Positions 52,289 through 60,726 of a DNA stretch of 64,000 nucleotides are shown in pieces (the stretch's first letter is position 1; each line of letters opens with the position of its first letter). Source of the stretch: JAGWBD01 sp965220615. GTDB lineage: Bacteria > Chloroflexota > Anaerolineae > Aggregatilineales > Phototrophicaceae. The notes beneath the pieces were generated by a model. It was not told the origin of the DNA. It was given only the letters and a program-made list of their open reading frames with translations, and did not search any database. The translations under genes and the position numbers were made by a program. Where the stretch lies: positions 1,612,001 through 1,676,000 of the forward strand of contig CBDCQL010000002.1 in assembly GCA_965220615.1 (NCBI GenBank), given 5' to 3'.

Positions 52289-53556
52289 GCCAGACGCCTG
52301 CGCCCGCGCGGGCGACCACAGGCAGGAACCTCGTCTGGTTCCTGGTTTCCCTCTTTCTGGCTTTCTGCGTCTGGTTCATCGCCACGCTGGAGCGTGATCC
52401 GGTCAGCGAGCGGATCTTTCGCAACGTGCCGATTCTCTTCACCGAGACCGACGGCTTGATCCTCACCAGCCAGAGCCGGGAATCGGCAACTGTCACCGTG
52501 CGCGCCCCGCAGACCACGCTTTCCCGCCTGGTGCTGGATGACATTTTGGTGCAGGCCAACCTCCGTGGCCTGGGGCCGGGCGAACACAGTGTGACCTTGC
52601 AGACCAGCGTGACCCGCAATGCCATCCCCGATACAGCTCCCCGCTCCATCTTCGTCCATCTCGAGCCCTTGCTGGAACGGGAGGTGCCGGTCAGCGTTGA
52701 AGTAACCCTGCCACTCCCGCGCGGCTTCGAAATCGGCGATGGCGGTCCGCAGCCCATGGCCGGCAACGTCATGGTCAGCGGGCCACAACACCTTGCTGAA
52801 GAAGTGATTGCGGCCCGTCTGGCCCTCAACCTTTCGCAGCGACGCAACGACTTCCGCGATGAGTTGCGCCTGCAGGCGGTTAACGCCGATGGCAACGTCG
52901 TCACCGGGGTTACACTGGCGCCGGTCATGATGCAGGTCGACGTGCCGGTCCGCACCCGTTCCGACATCCGCCAGATCAGCGTCCAGCCCAACATTCTGGC
53001 GGACACCCTGCCGGAAGGCTACACGCTGAGTTCAGTCGCCTACAATCCGCAGGTCGTTCTCGTCAGCGGGGAGCCGGAAGCGCTGGACAATGCGCCGGAC
53101 CCGCTCTTCACCGAAGAGGTCAGTCTGGAAGGTCGCAACAACAGCTTTGTCGTGCAGACCCACGTCGTCACCGGCCAGGAAGACCTGTTTGTTTTCGGCG
53201 GCCAGGGAATCACGGTCTCCATCGGCATCACCCCGCTGCTCACCAGTCGTCAGTTTGATCAGACCGCCGTCGAGTACATCGGCCTGGCGGAAGAACGAAT
53301 CGCCAGTCTGTCCCCCGAGACAGTGACGGTGCTGATCACGGGCGCGCTGATTGCGCTGGAAAACATGAGCGCGTCCGACCTGCACGTGGTGGTCGATCTG
53401 CAGGAACTGGGTGAAGGCAGCCATTCAGTCGTCCCGGACGTTAGTCACAGTCTCGACACCGACGACATCGAAAACATCTCCATTCTCCCTTCCGGCATCG
53501 ACGTCACCATCAGCGCCGCGGACGTCGATCCAGAGGGCGCCGGGGACAGCGCTTGA
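52285..53556 (+). CDS. cdaR: YbbR-domain protein CdaR
   Basis: A 423-residue protein with a single N-terminal helix (about 15-33, LVWFLVSLFLAFCVWFIATL) and an extracytoplasmic chain of YbbR-like repeats. Repeated blocks look like ESATVTVRAPQTTLSRL, GNVMVSGPQHLAEEV and PQVVLVSGEPEALDNA, each a beta-rich segment of about 80-90 residues; I count about four. CdaR regulates the CdaA cyclase in Firmicutes, and the coupled start supports the same pairing here. Confidence 0.88.
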   Translation: MSQTPAPARATTGRNLVWFLVSLFLAFCVWFIATLERDPVSERIFRNVPILFTETDGLILTSQSRESATVTVRAPQTTLSRLVLDDILVQANLRGLGPGEHSVTLQTSVTRNAIPDTAPRSIFVHLEPLLEREVPVSVEVTLPLPRGFEIGDGGPQPMAGNVMVSGPQHLAEEVIAARLALNLSQRRNDFRDELRLQAVNADGNVVTGVTLAPVMMQVDVPVRTRSDIRQISVQPNILADTLPEGYTLSSVAYNPQVVLVSGEPEALDNAPDPLFTEEVSLEGRNNSFVVQTHVVTGQEDLFVFGGQGITVSIGITPLLTSRQFDQTAVEYIGLAEERIASLSPETVTVLITGALIALENMSASDLHVVVDLQELGEGSHSVVPDVSHSLDTDDIENISILPSGIDVTISAADVDPEGAGDSA

Positions 53557-53581
53557 CAGCCCGCATCGCTTCTGTTGTTAT
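53553..53581 (+). promoter_or_regulatory. Promoter of der
   Basis: A perfect TTGACA, whose TGA is also the cdaR stop, then a 17-base spacer and TGTTAT. The ATG follows about 31 bases later with GCAGGA before it. Confidence 0.5.
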
Positions 53582-53612
53582 CCTGAACAAACGCTGACGC
53601 AGCAGGAACTCC

Positions 53613-54992
53613 ATGGCGCACAAACCGCTTTTGGCCCTCGTGGGTCGACCCAACACGGGCAAGAGCACGCTCTTCAATCGCCTGGTCGGCGAACGCCTGG
53701 CGGTGATCGATGACATTCCGGGCACGACGCGCGACCGCATTCAGGGCAACTGCGAATGGACTGGCGTGCCCTTCATCGTTGTCGATACCGGCGGCATCGA
53801 GGTCTGGCAACCCAAAGGCGGTCGGGACACGCGCCCCCTGGCCGAGGGCAGCGTGGACTTCATTGCCCAGATCGAGGGTCAGGCGCTGCTGGCCGCCAGG
53901 GATGCGGACGTGATCCTCATGGTCGTCGACAGCGAACAGGGCATCACCGCCGCCGATGAACACATCGCCCAGGTGCTGCGCGAAAACTGTGGCGGACGCC
54001 CGGTGCTGGTCGTCGCCAACAAGGCGGACAACGACGCGCGCAGAGACGACACCATGGAATTCTACGGCCTTGGCTTCGCGCAGATGTACCCCGTCAGCGC
54101 CTATCACAACCTGGGGATCGGGGACCTGCTGGATGCGGTCGTCGCGGCGATGGGTGCGGGCGCAACGCCGGCGGAGGAAGACGATGACGACGACGTACTC
54201 AAAATCGCCATTGCGGGTCGCCCCAATGTCGGCAAAAGCAGTCTGCTCAATCGTTTGCTGGGTGAAGAGCGCGCCATCGTCAGCCCGCTGGCCGGCACCA
54301 CCCGCGACGCCATTGACACGCACATTCTCTGGCATGGCTCTCCCCTGACCCTGATAGACACCGCCGGCATACGGCGGCGTGGCAAGATCGAACGGGGCGT
54401 GGAGAAATACAGCGTTTTGCGCGCCATTCGGGCCATCCAGCGGGCGGACGTCGCCCTGCTGGTGATCAATGCCCTTGAAGGGGTGACGGAGCAGGACCAG
54501 CACATCGCCGGCGCAATTCTGGAAGCGCGTTGCAGCGTGATCGTCATCGTAAACAAGTGGGATGCCCTGGCAAAGGACGCGCACACCATGCCGGCCTGGC
54601 TGGAATCCATGCGTGACAAGTTCAATTTCCTGCCTGATGCACCGGTGCTGTTCATCAGCGCCCTGACCGGACAGCGCATCCACCAGGTGCTGGAAGCGGC
54701 CAATCGAGTCTATGAGGCGCGCAGCCTGCGGCTGTCCACGTCGGCGCTGAACCGTCTGCTGCGCGAGGCCCTGCACGCCCATCCGCCGCCACGCAAGGGT
54801 ACGCGCCAGTTGCGCATCTTCTATGCCTCGCAGGTCGACGTGGACCCGCCGGTCTTCCTCTTCCACGTCAACGACACGCGTCTGGTCCACTTTAGCTACC
54901 GTCGCTATTTGGAAAACCGCATTCGCGCCGCCTGGTCCTTTGAGGGCACGCCGCTGGTGCTCAGCTTTCGGCCACGCGATGGACAGCTTTAG
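53613..54992 (+). CDS. der: Ribosome biogenesis GTPase Der (EngA)
   Basis: A 459-residue essential GTPase for 50S assembly with two G domains in tandem. Domain 1: GRPNTGKS (10-17), switch I PGTTRD, VDTGGIE, NKAD. Domain 2: GRPNVGKS (202-209), AGTTRD, IDTAGIRRRGK, NKWD. The C-terminal KH-like domain ends in a short YRRYLENRIRAAWSFEGTPL. A short acidic linker (EEDDDDD) separates the domains, as usual. Start and length match the family. Confidence 0.97.
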   Translation: MAHKPLLALVGRPNTGKSTLFNRLVGERLAVIDDIPGTTRDRIQGNCEWTGVPFIVVDTGGIEVWQPKGGRDTRPLAEGSVDFIAQIEGQALLAARDADVILMVVDSEQGITAADEHIAQVLRENCGGRPVLVVANKADNDARRDDTMEFYGLGFAQMYPVSAYHNLGIGDLLDAVVAAMGAGATPAEEDDDDDVLKIAIAGRPNVGKSSLLNRLLGEERAIVSPLAGTTRDAIDTHILWHGSPLTLIDTAGIRRRGKIERGVEKYSVLRAIRAIQRADVALLVINALEGVTEQDQHIAGAILEARCSVIVIVNKWDALAKDAHTMPAWLESMRDKFNFLPDAPVLFISALTGQRIHQVLEAANRVYEARSLRLSTSALNRLLREALHAHPPPRKGTRQLRIFYASQVDVDPPVFLFHVNDTRLVHFSYRRYLENRIRAAWSFEGTPLVLSFRPRDGQL

Positions 54993-55001
54993 CAGCCTGC
55001 A

Positions 55002-55030
55002 TTGTCAGACCGCCGCACGGTCGTTACACT
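55002..55030 (+). promoter_or_regulatory. Promoter of lepB
   Basis: TTGTCA, 17-base spacer, TACACT, in the 58-base gap after der. The GTG start of lepB lies 21 bases after the -10 box, so the leader is very short. Confidence 0.55.
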
Positions 55031-55050
55031 GATGCGCGTCCCGATCTCAG

Positions 55051-55650
55051 GTGAAAGCGCTGCATTTGGCACTTGAATACCCGCCCCGACCGCGTCTGCA
55101 CCGGCGCAGCCTGCTTTACGAACTGGCTGAATCGCTGGTGCTCATGGTCATGATCTATGCGCTGGTTGACATGGCCTCCGTGCGCTTTTACGTGGACGGA
55201 CCGAGCATGGAGCCCACCCTGTTCAGCGACCAGCGCGTCATCGTGTCCCGCGTCCACTACTTTCTGCCCGAACCGCAGCGCGGTCAGATCGCCGTGTTCC
55301 AGTCACCGGACCGCCCTGGAGTCGATCCTCCGCTCATCAAGCGGATTGTCGGACTGCCTGGCGAAACCGTGACCCTGAGTAACGGGCGATTTCTGATAGA
55401 CGGAAGTCCGCTCAACGAGCCCTACGTCAACGGCCCCTGCAACGCAAGTCGATGCCAGGACAGGGAGTGGGTGCTGGGCGAGACGGAGTACTTCCTCGTC
55501 GGTGACAATCGCAACCGCAGCCGTGACTCGCGCACCTTCGGTCCCATCGATCGCTCCATGTTGGTTGGCGAAGCCGTCTTTCGTTATTGGCCGCCAAACG
55601 ATCTGGCCTTTCTGTCCAGCTTTCGCTATCCGGCCGATGCCTTTGAATGA
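55051..55650 (+). CDS. lepB: Signal peptidase I
   Basis: A 199-residue membrane protease that removes signal peptides outside the cytoplasmic membrane. One N-terminal helix (about 22-40) precedes the catalytic domain. The nucleophile is Ser52 (GPSMEPTL) and the general base Lys97 (PPLIKRIVGLPGE). Box E is GDNRNRSRDSRTFGPI. A CNASRC pair (near residue 130) may form a disulfide. The start is GTG; no ATG is in frame before the helix. The short single-helix form is typical of Gram-positive-type and Chloroflexota enzymes. Confidence 0.95.
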   Translation: MKALHLALEYPPRPRLHRRSLLYELAESLVLMVMIYALVDMASVRFYVDGPSMEPTLFSDQRVIVSRVHYFLPEPQRGQIAVFQSPDRPGVDPPLIKRIVGLPGETVTLSNGRFLIDGSPLNEPYVNGPCNASRCQDREWVLGETEYFLVGDNRNRSRDSRTFGPIDRSMLVGEAVFRYWPPNDLAFLSSFRYPADAFE

Positions 55651-55701
55651 CGGCCCTTCCACGTTGACTGACCATTGTTGCTACCGGATCACCCAGGGTC
55701 A

Positions 55702-55862
55702 TGCTATAGTCGATTGAAGGACGGTTGCCCGCAACCGTCGGGTTTGACGCCAATTCGGCAAGGCCTTGCCACCGTCGGCCCGGGTCTCCCTGATTGTCAC
55801 GCTTCCAGGGGTTCCGCATGATTGCCAGAGGGCTTCAGGCCCGTTCATTCCAGGAGTTCATC
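55702..55862 (+). promoter_or_regulatory. Extended -10 promoter and structured leader of the DsbA-like gene
   Basis: TGCTATAGT (55702-55710) is an extended -10 box; no good -35. The leader of about 145 bases begins with a perfect stem GACGGTTG/CAACCGTC closed by CCCG (55720-55739). Next come GGTTTGACGCC, the palindrome GGCAAGGCCTTGCC (55757-55770) and GGTCTCC. Some of these words recur in order before the binding protein at 57736. An AGGAG site ends it. Confidence 0.5.
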
Positions 55863-56687
55863 ATGAGACTGGTAATTGTCACCCTGGCACTGCTACTCGT
55901 CGCCGCCCCTTTACACGCGCAGGAGGAGTTGCCGCCGGGCTGCAACACAGCGGCAATGGGAACCATTTTTTCCTCGCTGGCTGGCGCCCTTTCCCAGCAA
56001 ACCCTGCCGCTGGACCAGGCGATTTACGTCATTGACGTACTGCAGGGCACGCTGGGCGCCCTGCGTGCGGCCTGTGAGGGGGAGACCTGGTCCGACCCCG
56101 CAGCACCGGATTACAGCAGCATTCCCCAGATGCGGGGCGAGGACGGGGCCTTCATCCTGGGCGACCCTGAAGCGCCCGTCACCATCATTGAGTTCTCGGA
56201 TTTCCTTTGCCCCGCCTGCCAGCGTTACCATGAAACGCTGCGGCAGTTGATTCAGGACTACGTGGTTACCGGCCAGGCGCGCTTCGAATACCGTATGTTT
56301 CCGGTCATCGACGCCGTCGCCTCGCCCCTGGTGGCCTCGCTCGTCGAGTGTTCGGAGGAACAGCTGCCGGGCAGTTTCTGGAGCGCTCACGATCTCATGT
56401 TTGAACTTGTCAGCGAGGGGTTTCACGGCCTGACTCACTTCACCTTCGCGTCCCGCGCCGGCCTGGATTACGAGGAACTGGGCACCTGCGTCAACGAGAC
56501 GGCCAACCAGGTGGTGGTTGACAGCGAGCTGGCACAGGAACTCGGCGTTGCCAGCACGCCGACGATGATGCTGCGCTACGGCGATGGCGACATGGAATTC
56601 ATTCGCGACCAAAACGGAAACCGGGCGCAAGGCGGTCTGCCCTACTTTATTCTGGAGTCCATTGTGCGGGAAGCCAACGCGGAATGA
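55863..56687 (+). CDS. Exported DsbA-family thioredoxin-fold protein
   Basis: A 274-residue protein with a Sec signal (MRLVIVTLALLLVAAPLHA, cleavage near AHA-QEE). The mature protein has a short N-terminal region with two cysteines (GCNT, RAACEG), then the thioredoxin fold: GDPEAPVTIIEFSDFLCPACQRY with CPAC at 116-119, and the cis-proline block VASTPTMML. This is the DsbA/BdbD-like group (Thioredoxin_4) that makes or reshuffles disulfides in exported proteins. ATG 55863 has AGGAG seven bases before it. Its stop overlaps the aldolase start (ATGA). It has its own structured leader. Confidence 0.9.
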   Translation: MRLVIVTLALLLVAAPLHAQEELPPGCNTAAMGTIFSSLAGALSQQTLPLDQAIYVIDVLQGTLGALRAACEGETWSDPAAPDYSSIPQMRGEDGAFILGDPEAPVTIIEFSDFLCPACQRYHETLRQLIQDYVVTGQARFEYRMFPVIDAVASPLVASLVECSEEQLPGSFWSAHDLMFELVSEGFHGLTHFTFASRAGLDYEELGTCVNETANQVVVDSELAQELGVASTPTMMLRYGDGDMEFIRDQNGNRAQGGLPYFILESIVREANAE

Positions 56688-57430
56688 ACGAAAGCGAACT
56701 GCGCGAACAAATTTGCCACATCGGGCGCCTGCTGTATCAGAACAACCTGATCGACAGCGGCAGCGGCAACATCAGCGCGCGTCTGGCTCCGGGGCGCATC
56801 CTCTGCACGCCCAGCGGCCTCGCCAAGGGCTTCATGCGACCCGAACAACTCATCATCGTCAACCTGGATGGCGAACGCATCGACACGCCCAACGAGGCCA
56901 ACGCCGACCTGGGCCCGACTTCGGAATTGCCCATGCATCTGGAGTGCTATCGTCAGCGTGAGGACGTGCGGGGCGTGGTGCATGCCCATCCACCCAACGC
57001 GGTCGCGCTCACCCTGACCGGCCATGGATTCAGCGAGTGTGTGATACCAGAGGCCATCGTATTGCTGGGCGCTATCCCGGTGACGCCCTATGCCACGCCG
57101 TCAGGCACGGAGAATCGCGACGCCGTCAGCCAGCTGGTGCGCGAGCACGATGCGATCATGCTGGCCTACCATGGCTCTCTGACCGTCGCCGACAACCTGT
57201 GGGAAGCCTATCTATTGCTGGAAACCCTGGAGCACACGGCGAAGATTCTGGCCACGGCGCGCAGCATCGGCCCCATCGTTCCCCTGCCCGCGCATCAGGT
57301 GCGCAAACTCTTCGACCTGCGCAAGCAGCTGGGCAAGTACCGCCAGGGGGACGAAGAGCGTTTCGAGGCGGCCTGGGGCCCGGGCGTCACTTCCGGCGAG
57401 GTCATGAACGCCGTGGCCGGAGGGTCATGA
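56684..57430 (+). CDS. Class II aldolase/adducin family protein
   Basis: A 248-residue zinc aldolase or epimerase of the L-fuculose-phosphate aldolase/L-ribulose-phosphate 4-epimerase superfamily. Zinc ligands are His100 and His102 (VVHAHPPNA) and His163 (LAYHGSLT); Glu81 (TSELPMHLE) is the catalytic acid position. The SGSGNIS and TPSGLAKG loops for phosphate binding are present (residues 25-46). It splits a ketose phosphate into DHAP and an aldehyde, or acts on a related acid. It is translationally coupled to the DsbA-like gene, an odd pairing. Substrate not known. Confidence 0.88.
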   Translation: MNESELREQICHIGRLLYQNNLIDSGSGNISARLAPGRILCTPSGLAKGFMRPEQLIIVNLDGERIDTPNEANADLGPTSELPMHLECYRQREDVRGVVHAHPPNAVALTLTGHGFSECVIPEAIVLLGAIPVTPYATPSGTENRDAVSQLVREHDAIMLAYHGSLTVADNLWEAYLLLETLEHTAKILATARSIGPIVPLPAHQVRKLFDLRKQLGKYRQGDEERFEAAWGPGVTSGEVMNAVAGGS

Positions 57431-57446
57431 CCCTTCTCCGCCAGGC

Positions 57447-57475
57447 TTGACAGTTGAGACTCCGACCGCTACACT
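57447..57475 (+). promoter_or_regulatory. Promoter of tRNA-Glu
   Basis: A perfect TTGACA, 17-base spacer, TACACT, 13 bases before the mature tRNA end. The same design as the tRNA-Gly promoter. Confidence 0.85.
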
Positions 57476-57488
57476 TGAACATACTTGG

Positions 57489-57561
57489 GGCCCCATCGTC
57501 TAGTGGCCCAGGATGTCACCCTTTCAAGGTGAAGACACGGGTTCGAGTCCCGTTGGGGCTA
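57489..57561 (+). tRNA. tRNA-Glu (anticodon TTC)
   Basis: A 73-base cloverleaf starting GGCCCCATCGTCTAGTGG. The anticodon stem TCACC/GGTGA holds loop CTTTCAA with TTC at 57523-57525. The T arm is ACGGG-TTCGAGT-CCCGT; A is the discriminator. CCA is not encoded. The first acceptor pair is G-T rather than the usual G-C. Confidence 0.96.
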
Positions 57562-57564
57562 CTC

Positions 57565-57592
57565 TAAAACCGCCGACAAGGCGGTTTTATTG
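57565..57592 (+). terminator. Rho-independent terminator after tRNA-Glu
   Basis: TAAAACCGCC and GGCGGTTTTA form a perfect 10-bp stem around GACAA; the 3' arm supplies a T run. Confidence 0.9.
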
Positions 57593-57614
57593 TTGGATCA
57601 GAGCTTGCCCGCTT

Positions 57615-57643
57615 TTGACTGAAAACCAGGATTTTGCTAGAAT
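57615..57643 (+). promoter_or_regulatory. Promoter of the sulfatase/sialidase import operon
   Basis: TTGACT, 17-base spacer, TAGAAT, with an extended TGC before the -10 box. The leader of about 85 bases starts near GGTTTGAGGCC and can form GAGGGCGA/TCGCCCTT. It ends with AGGAGGA before the ATG. Confidence 0.75.
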
Positions 57644-57735
57644 GGCCGCCGGTTTGAGGCCCTTGTGAGGGCGAGATTCAGATTGTCGCCCTTGCCGCGG
57701 TCTCCGATTTTCCATGTCCCAATTCAGGAGGAACC

Positions 57736-59199
57736 ATGCACCGTATTCGTCCACTATTTCTGTTGCTGACCATCGCCCTGGTCATCTCCCCTGCGCTGGC
57801 GCAGAATGATGTTCCCACCATCTACATTTACAACAACTCGGGCACCTTGCAGTTCGACACCGGCGGCAGCGACCCCGTAGTGCTTGAGGAAATCACCAAT
57901 CACATTGTCGAGCAAATCGGAGTGCGTCCGGTGACCATCGTGCCCCCTGGCCGAGGCGCGGTGGCGACCGAGAAACTCAACCTGCTTCTCGGCTCAAGTG
58001 ACCCGATTGACATCTTCCAGACACCCGGCCCCGGCTACTGGCACGACTATGCCGACGCCATCATCCCGATTAACGATCTGCTTGAAGAATATGGCCAGAA
58101 CATCCTGCAGGTCATCCCCGAAAACCAGTGGGCGCAAATGACGGACGCCGATGGCAACATCATGGGCATCCCGCGCAGCACGCCCACCAGCCCCTTCATC
58201 ACCTGGGTGCGCCAGGACTGGCTGGACGAACTGGGACTCGAAGTGCCCACGACCCTGGAGGAACTGGAGGCCACCATAGAGGCCTTCCAGGCGCACAACC
58301 CGGATGCCTTCGTCGCCACCCGGCCGCAGGACATCACCTGGTCGACCCTTGGCGGATTCACGCCCAACGGCCGTTCCAACTGGCTCGATCCCGCGGACGG
58401 CCTGGTCAAGCCCTGGGTGCTGCAGCCTGGCGTCGATGACTGGCTGACCAAACTCAACGAGTGGTGGAACGCCGGCTACTTCTACCCGGAGACCTTCACC
58501 AACTTTGACGCGCCGGAAGTCTTCCGCACCTGCAACCTCGGTGTGTGGATGGCCTGGTACTCGCGCATTACGCTCATCACGCCGCAAATTGAGAGCAACT
58601 GCGAGGGCATCGAGTGGGCCCGCACCAGCATCGTCGGCCCCGAGGGCTACATCGCCACCTCGCGCCCACAGAGCGCCAGCGCCTACGTGGTGACCCGCAA
58701 GGCGCAGAACCCCGAAGCCGTGATCAAGTTCATGGACTGGGTCTTCCACGCGGACACCACCGACAACCAGTTGACCGCCCGCTACGGCATCAAGGGCACG
58801 CACTGGGATTACCAGGACCCCGATACGCGCACGGTCGAGGTCTACGACAGCGGCTACGTCAGCGAGTTCATGATGCCCAACCTCAACATTGAAATTCGCT
58901 ACTCTGTGCTCGATCCGGCCCGCGCCTGGCACCTGCAATACCTTGGCAGTACGTTGATTGACCTCAGCGACGCCAAAAGGCCCTTTGACGCGGATATCTC
59001 CTACAACCTCAGCCTCATCGCGGACGAGACGCCCTACCTGGGTGACATCCAGCGTCTGATGGACGAGCAGACCATTCTCTTCATCACCGGCGCCCGCCCG
59101 CTGGACCAGTTCGATGACTTTATCAACGAACTTAACATGGCCGGCATTGGTGACTGGGTCAACGCCCTGACCGCGCAGTACAACGCTTTCGCCGGCTAG
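57736..59199 (+). CDS. Extracellular solute-binding protein (family 1, LipO-like)
   Basis: A 487-residue binding protein with a Sec signal (RPLFLLLTIALVISPALA, cleavage near ALA-QND). The mature protein has YIYNNSGTLQFDTGG, PRSTPTSPFITWVRQDWLDE and FMDWVFHADTTDN; the last two blocks are typical of binding proteins that serve LplB/YtcP-type permeases for oligosaccharides. AGGAGGA precedes the ATG. A GC-rich hairpin follows. No lipobox cysteine is visible. The substrate is unknown; sulfatase and sialidase-like neighbours suggest a sulfated or acidic glycan. Confidence 0.92.
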   Translation: MHRIRPLFLLLTIALVISPALAQNDVPTIYIYNNSGTLQFDTGGSDPVVLEEITNHIVEQIGVRPVTIVPPGRGAVATEKLNLLLGSSDPIDIFQTPGPGYWHDYADAIIPINDLLEEYGQNILQVIPENQWAQMTDADGNIMGIPRSTPTSPFITWVRQDWLDELGLEVPTTLEELEATIEAFQAHNPDAFVATRPQDITWSTLGGFTPNGRSNWLDPADGLVKPWVLQPGVDDWLTKLNEWWNAGYFYPETFTNFDAPEVFRTCNLGVWMAWYSRITLITPQIESNCEGIEWARTSIVGPEGYIATSRPQSASAYVVTRKAQNPEAVIKFMDWVFHADTTDNQLTARYGIKGTHWDYQDPDTRTVEVYDSGYVSEFMMPNLNIEIRYSVLDPARAWHLQYLGSTLIDLSDAKRPFDADISYNLSLIADETPYLGDIQRLMDEQTILFITGARPLDQFDDFINELNMAGIGDWVNALTAQYNAFAG

Positions 59200-59213
59200 T
59201 CCGACCCTGAATG

Positions 59214-59239
59214 GCGGGGCGTCGCACGCGGCGCCCCGC
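59214..59239 (+). terminator. Intercistronic hairpin after the second binding-protein gene
   Basis: GCGGGGCG and CGCCCCGC pair around a 10-base loop, just before the sulfatase start and without a T run. It parallels the hairpin after the first binding protein and may balance expression in the same way. Confidence 0.65.
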
Positions 59240-59247
59240 TCCTGCCC

Positions 59248-60726
59248 ATGAAAACGCCCAATGTGTTGTTCATCGCCGTGGACGATCTGCGCACGGCCCT
59301 CGGCTGCTACGGCGACGGCAACGCCATCTCGCCCAACATCGATCGTCTCGCCGCGCGCGGCATGCGCTTTGACCGGGCCTACTGCCAGCAGGCCGTCTGC
59401 AATCCCTCGCGCGCCTCCCTGATGACCGGGTTGCGGCCGGACAGCATACGGGTCTGGGACCTCAAGTCCCATTTTCGGGACGAGTTGCCGCCGGAACTGG
59501 CGCATCTGCCGCAACACAGCTGTGGCACCCACTTTCGCCAGGCGCGACCGGAGGCGGTCACCCTGCCGCAATACTTCATGGCGCATGGCTGGCACACGCA
59601 GTCGGTCGGCAAGATTTACCACGGCTCGCCCGAAATGCAGGACGCCCGTTCCTGGTCCGCGCCGGAAATCCTGAACGTCGTCTGGAAACGCCAGGACTAT
59701 CTGCTTCCGGAAAACCAGTCACCGCCATCCAGCCGCTGGCCCGGCCACAAAATCGCCGCCACGGAAGCGGCCGACGTGCCGGACAACGCCTACGGCGACG
59801 GTCAGGTCGCGGATGAGGCGCTGCGCGTGCTCGGCGAACGGGCCGCTGCCGGTCAACCCTTTTTCCTCGCCGTGGGCTTCCGCAAGCCGCATCTGCCCTT
59901 CAGCGCCCCCAAACGGTACTGGGACCTCCATGACCCGGCGGAGATCAGCGCGCCCCAACATCCACAGCGACCGCAGGGCATCCCGGACTTCGCCTGGCAT
60001 CGTTCGGTGGAGTTGCGTGGCCACCGCGACGTCCCCGACGAGGGGCCGTTGGCGGACGACCTGGTGCGACGTCTGCGACACGGCTATTACGCCTGCGTCA
60101 GTTACACCGACGCCCAGGTGGGACGCTTGCTGGACGGCCTTGAGCAGCATGGCCTGAAGGACGATACCATCGTCATCCTCTGGGGCGACCACGGTTATCA
60201 TCTGGGCGAGAAAGCAATGTGGTGCAAGACCAGCAATTACGAACTGGATACCGCCGCGCCGCTGATCCTGTCAGTGCCCGGCATGGCCAACGCCGGAAAG
60301 AGCAGCCAGGCGCTGGTCGAATTTGTCGACGTATATCCGACACTCGTGGACTGCGCCGGCCTTCCCGTTCCGGAGCAGATGGAGGGCATCAGTCTGAAGC
60401 CCTTGCTGGAGGCGCCGGAACGGCCCTGGAAAAAGGCCGCCTTCAGCCAGTTCCCGCGGCCCTGGAGTTACGTCGGCCGGCCGGCAGTGATGGGATACTC
60501 TGTGCGCACGGCGGGCTGGCGTTACACTGAATGGCAGGACTTCAGCACAGGCGAAGCGCTGGACTGCGAACTTTATGACCACAGTGAAGACCGCGCGGAG
60601 TTGCATAATCTGGCCAGGGATGCTGCCAAAGCCGATGTCATATCGTGGCATCGGAGGCTTCTGCGGAATGGATGGCGGGCCTGTTTGCCGGAGCCGCAGC
60701 AGGTGAAGAAGGAAACGCGCGTATGA
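59248..60726 (+). CDS. Sulfatase (iduronate-2-sulfatase-like)
   Basis: A 492-residue formylglycine sulfatase. The FGly signature is CNPSRASLMTG with Cys51 as the residue to be modified. Metal and substrate blocks are VLFIAVDDLR (N-terminal Asp pair), GKIYHG, GFRKPHLPF and ILWGDHGYHLGEK. These place it in the S1 family near iduronate-2-sulfatase-like enzymes that remove sulfate from uronic acid or sugar positions. There is no signal peptide, so it should act in the cytoplasm after import. An anaerobic or aerobic FGly-generating enzyme is not in the window. The stop overlaps the permease start (ATGA). Confidence 0.92.
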   Translation: MKTPNVLFIAVDDLRTALGCYGDGNAISPNIDRLAARGMRFDRAYCQQAVCNPSRASLMTGLRPDSIRVWDLKSHFRDELPPELAHLPQHSCGTHFRQARPEAVTLPQYFMAHGWHTQSVGKIYHGSPEMQDARSWSAPEILNVVWKRQDYLLPENQSPPSSRWPGHKIAATEAADVPDNAYGDGQVADEALRVLGERAAAGQPFFLAVGFRKPHLPFSAPKRYWDLHDPAEISAPQHPQRPQGIPDFAWHRSVELRGHRDVPDEGPLADDLVRRLRHGYYACVSYTDAQVGRLLDGLEQHGLKDDTIVILWGDHGYHLGEKAMWCKTSNYELDTAAPLILSVPGMANAGKSSQALVEFVDVYPTLVDCAGLPVPEQMEGISLKPLLEAPERPWKKAAFSQFPRPWSYVGRPAVMGYSVRTAGWRYTEWQDFSTGEALDCELYDHSEDRAELHNLARDAAKADVISWHRRLLRNGWRACLPEPQQVKKETRV

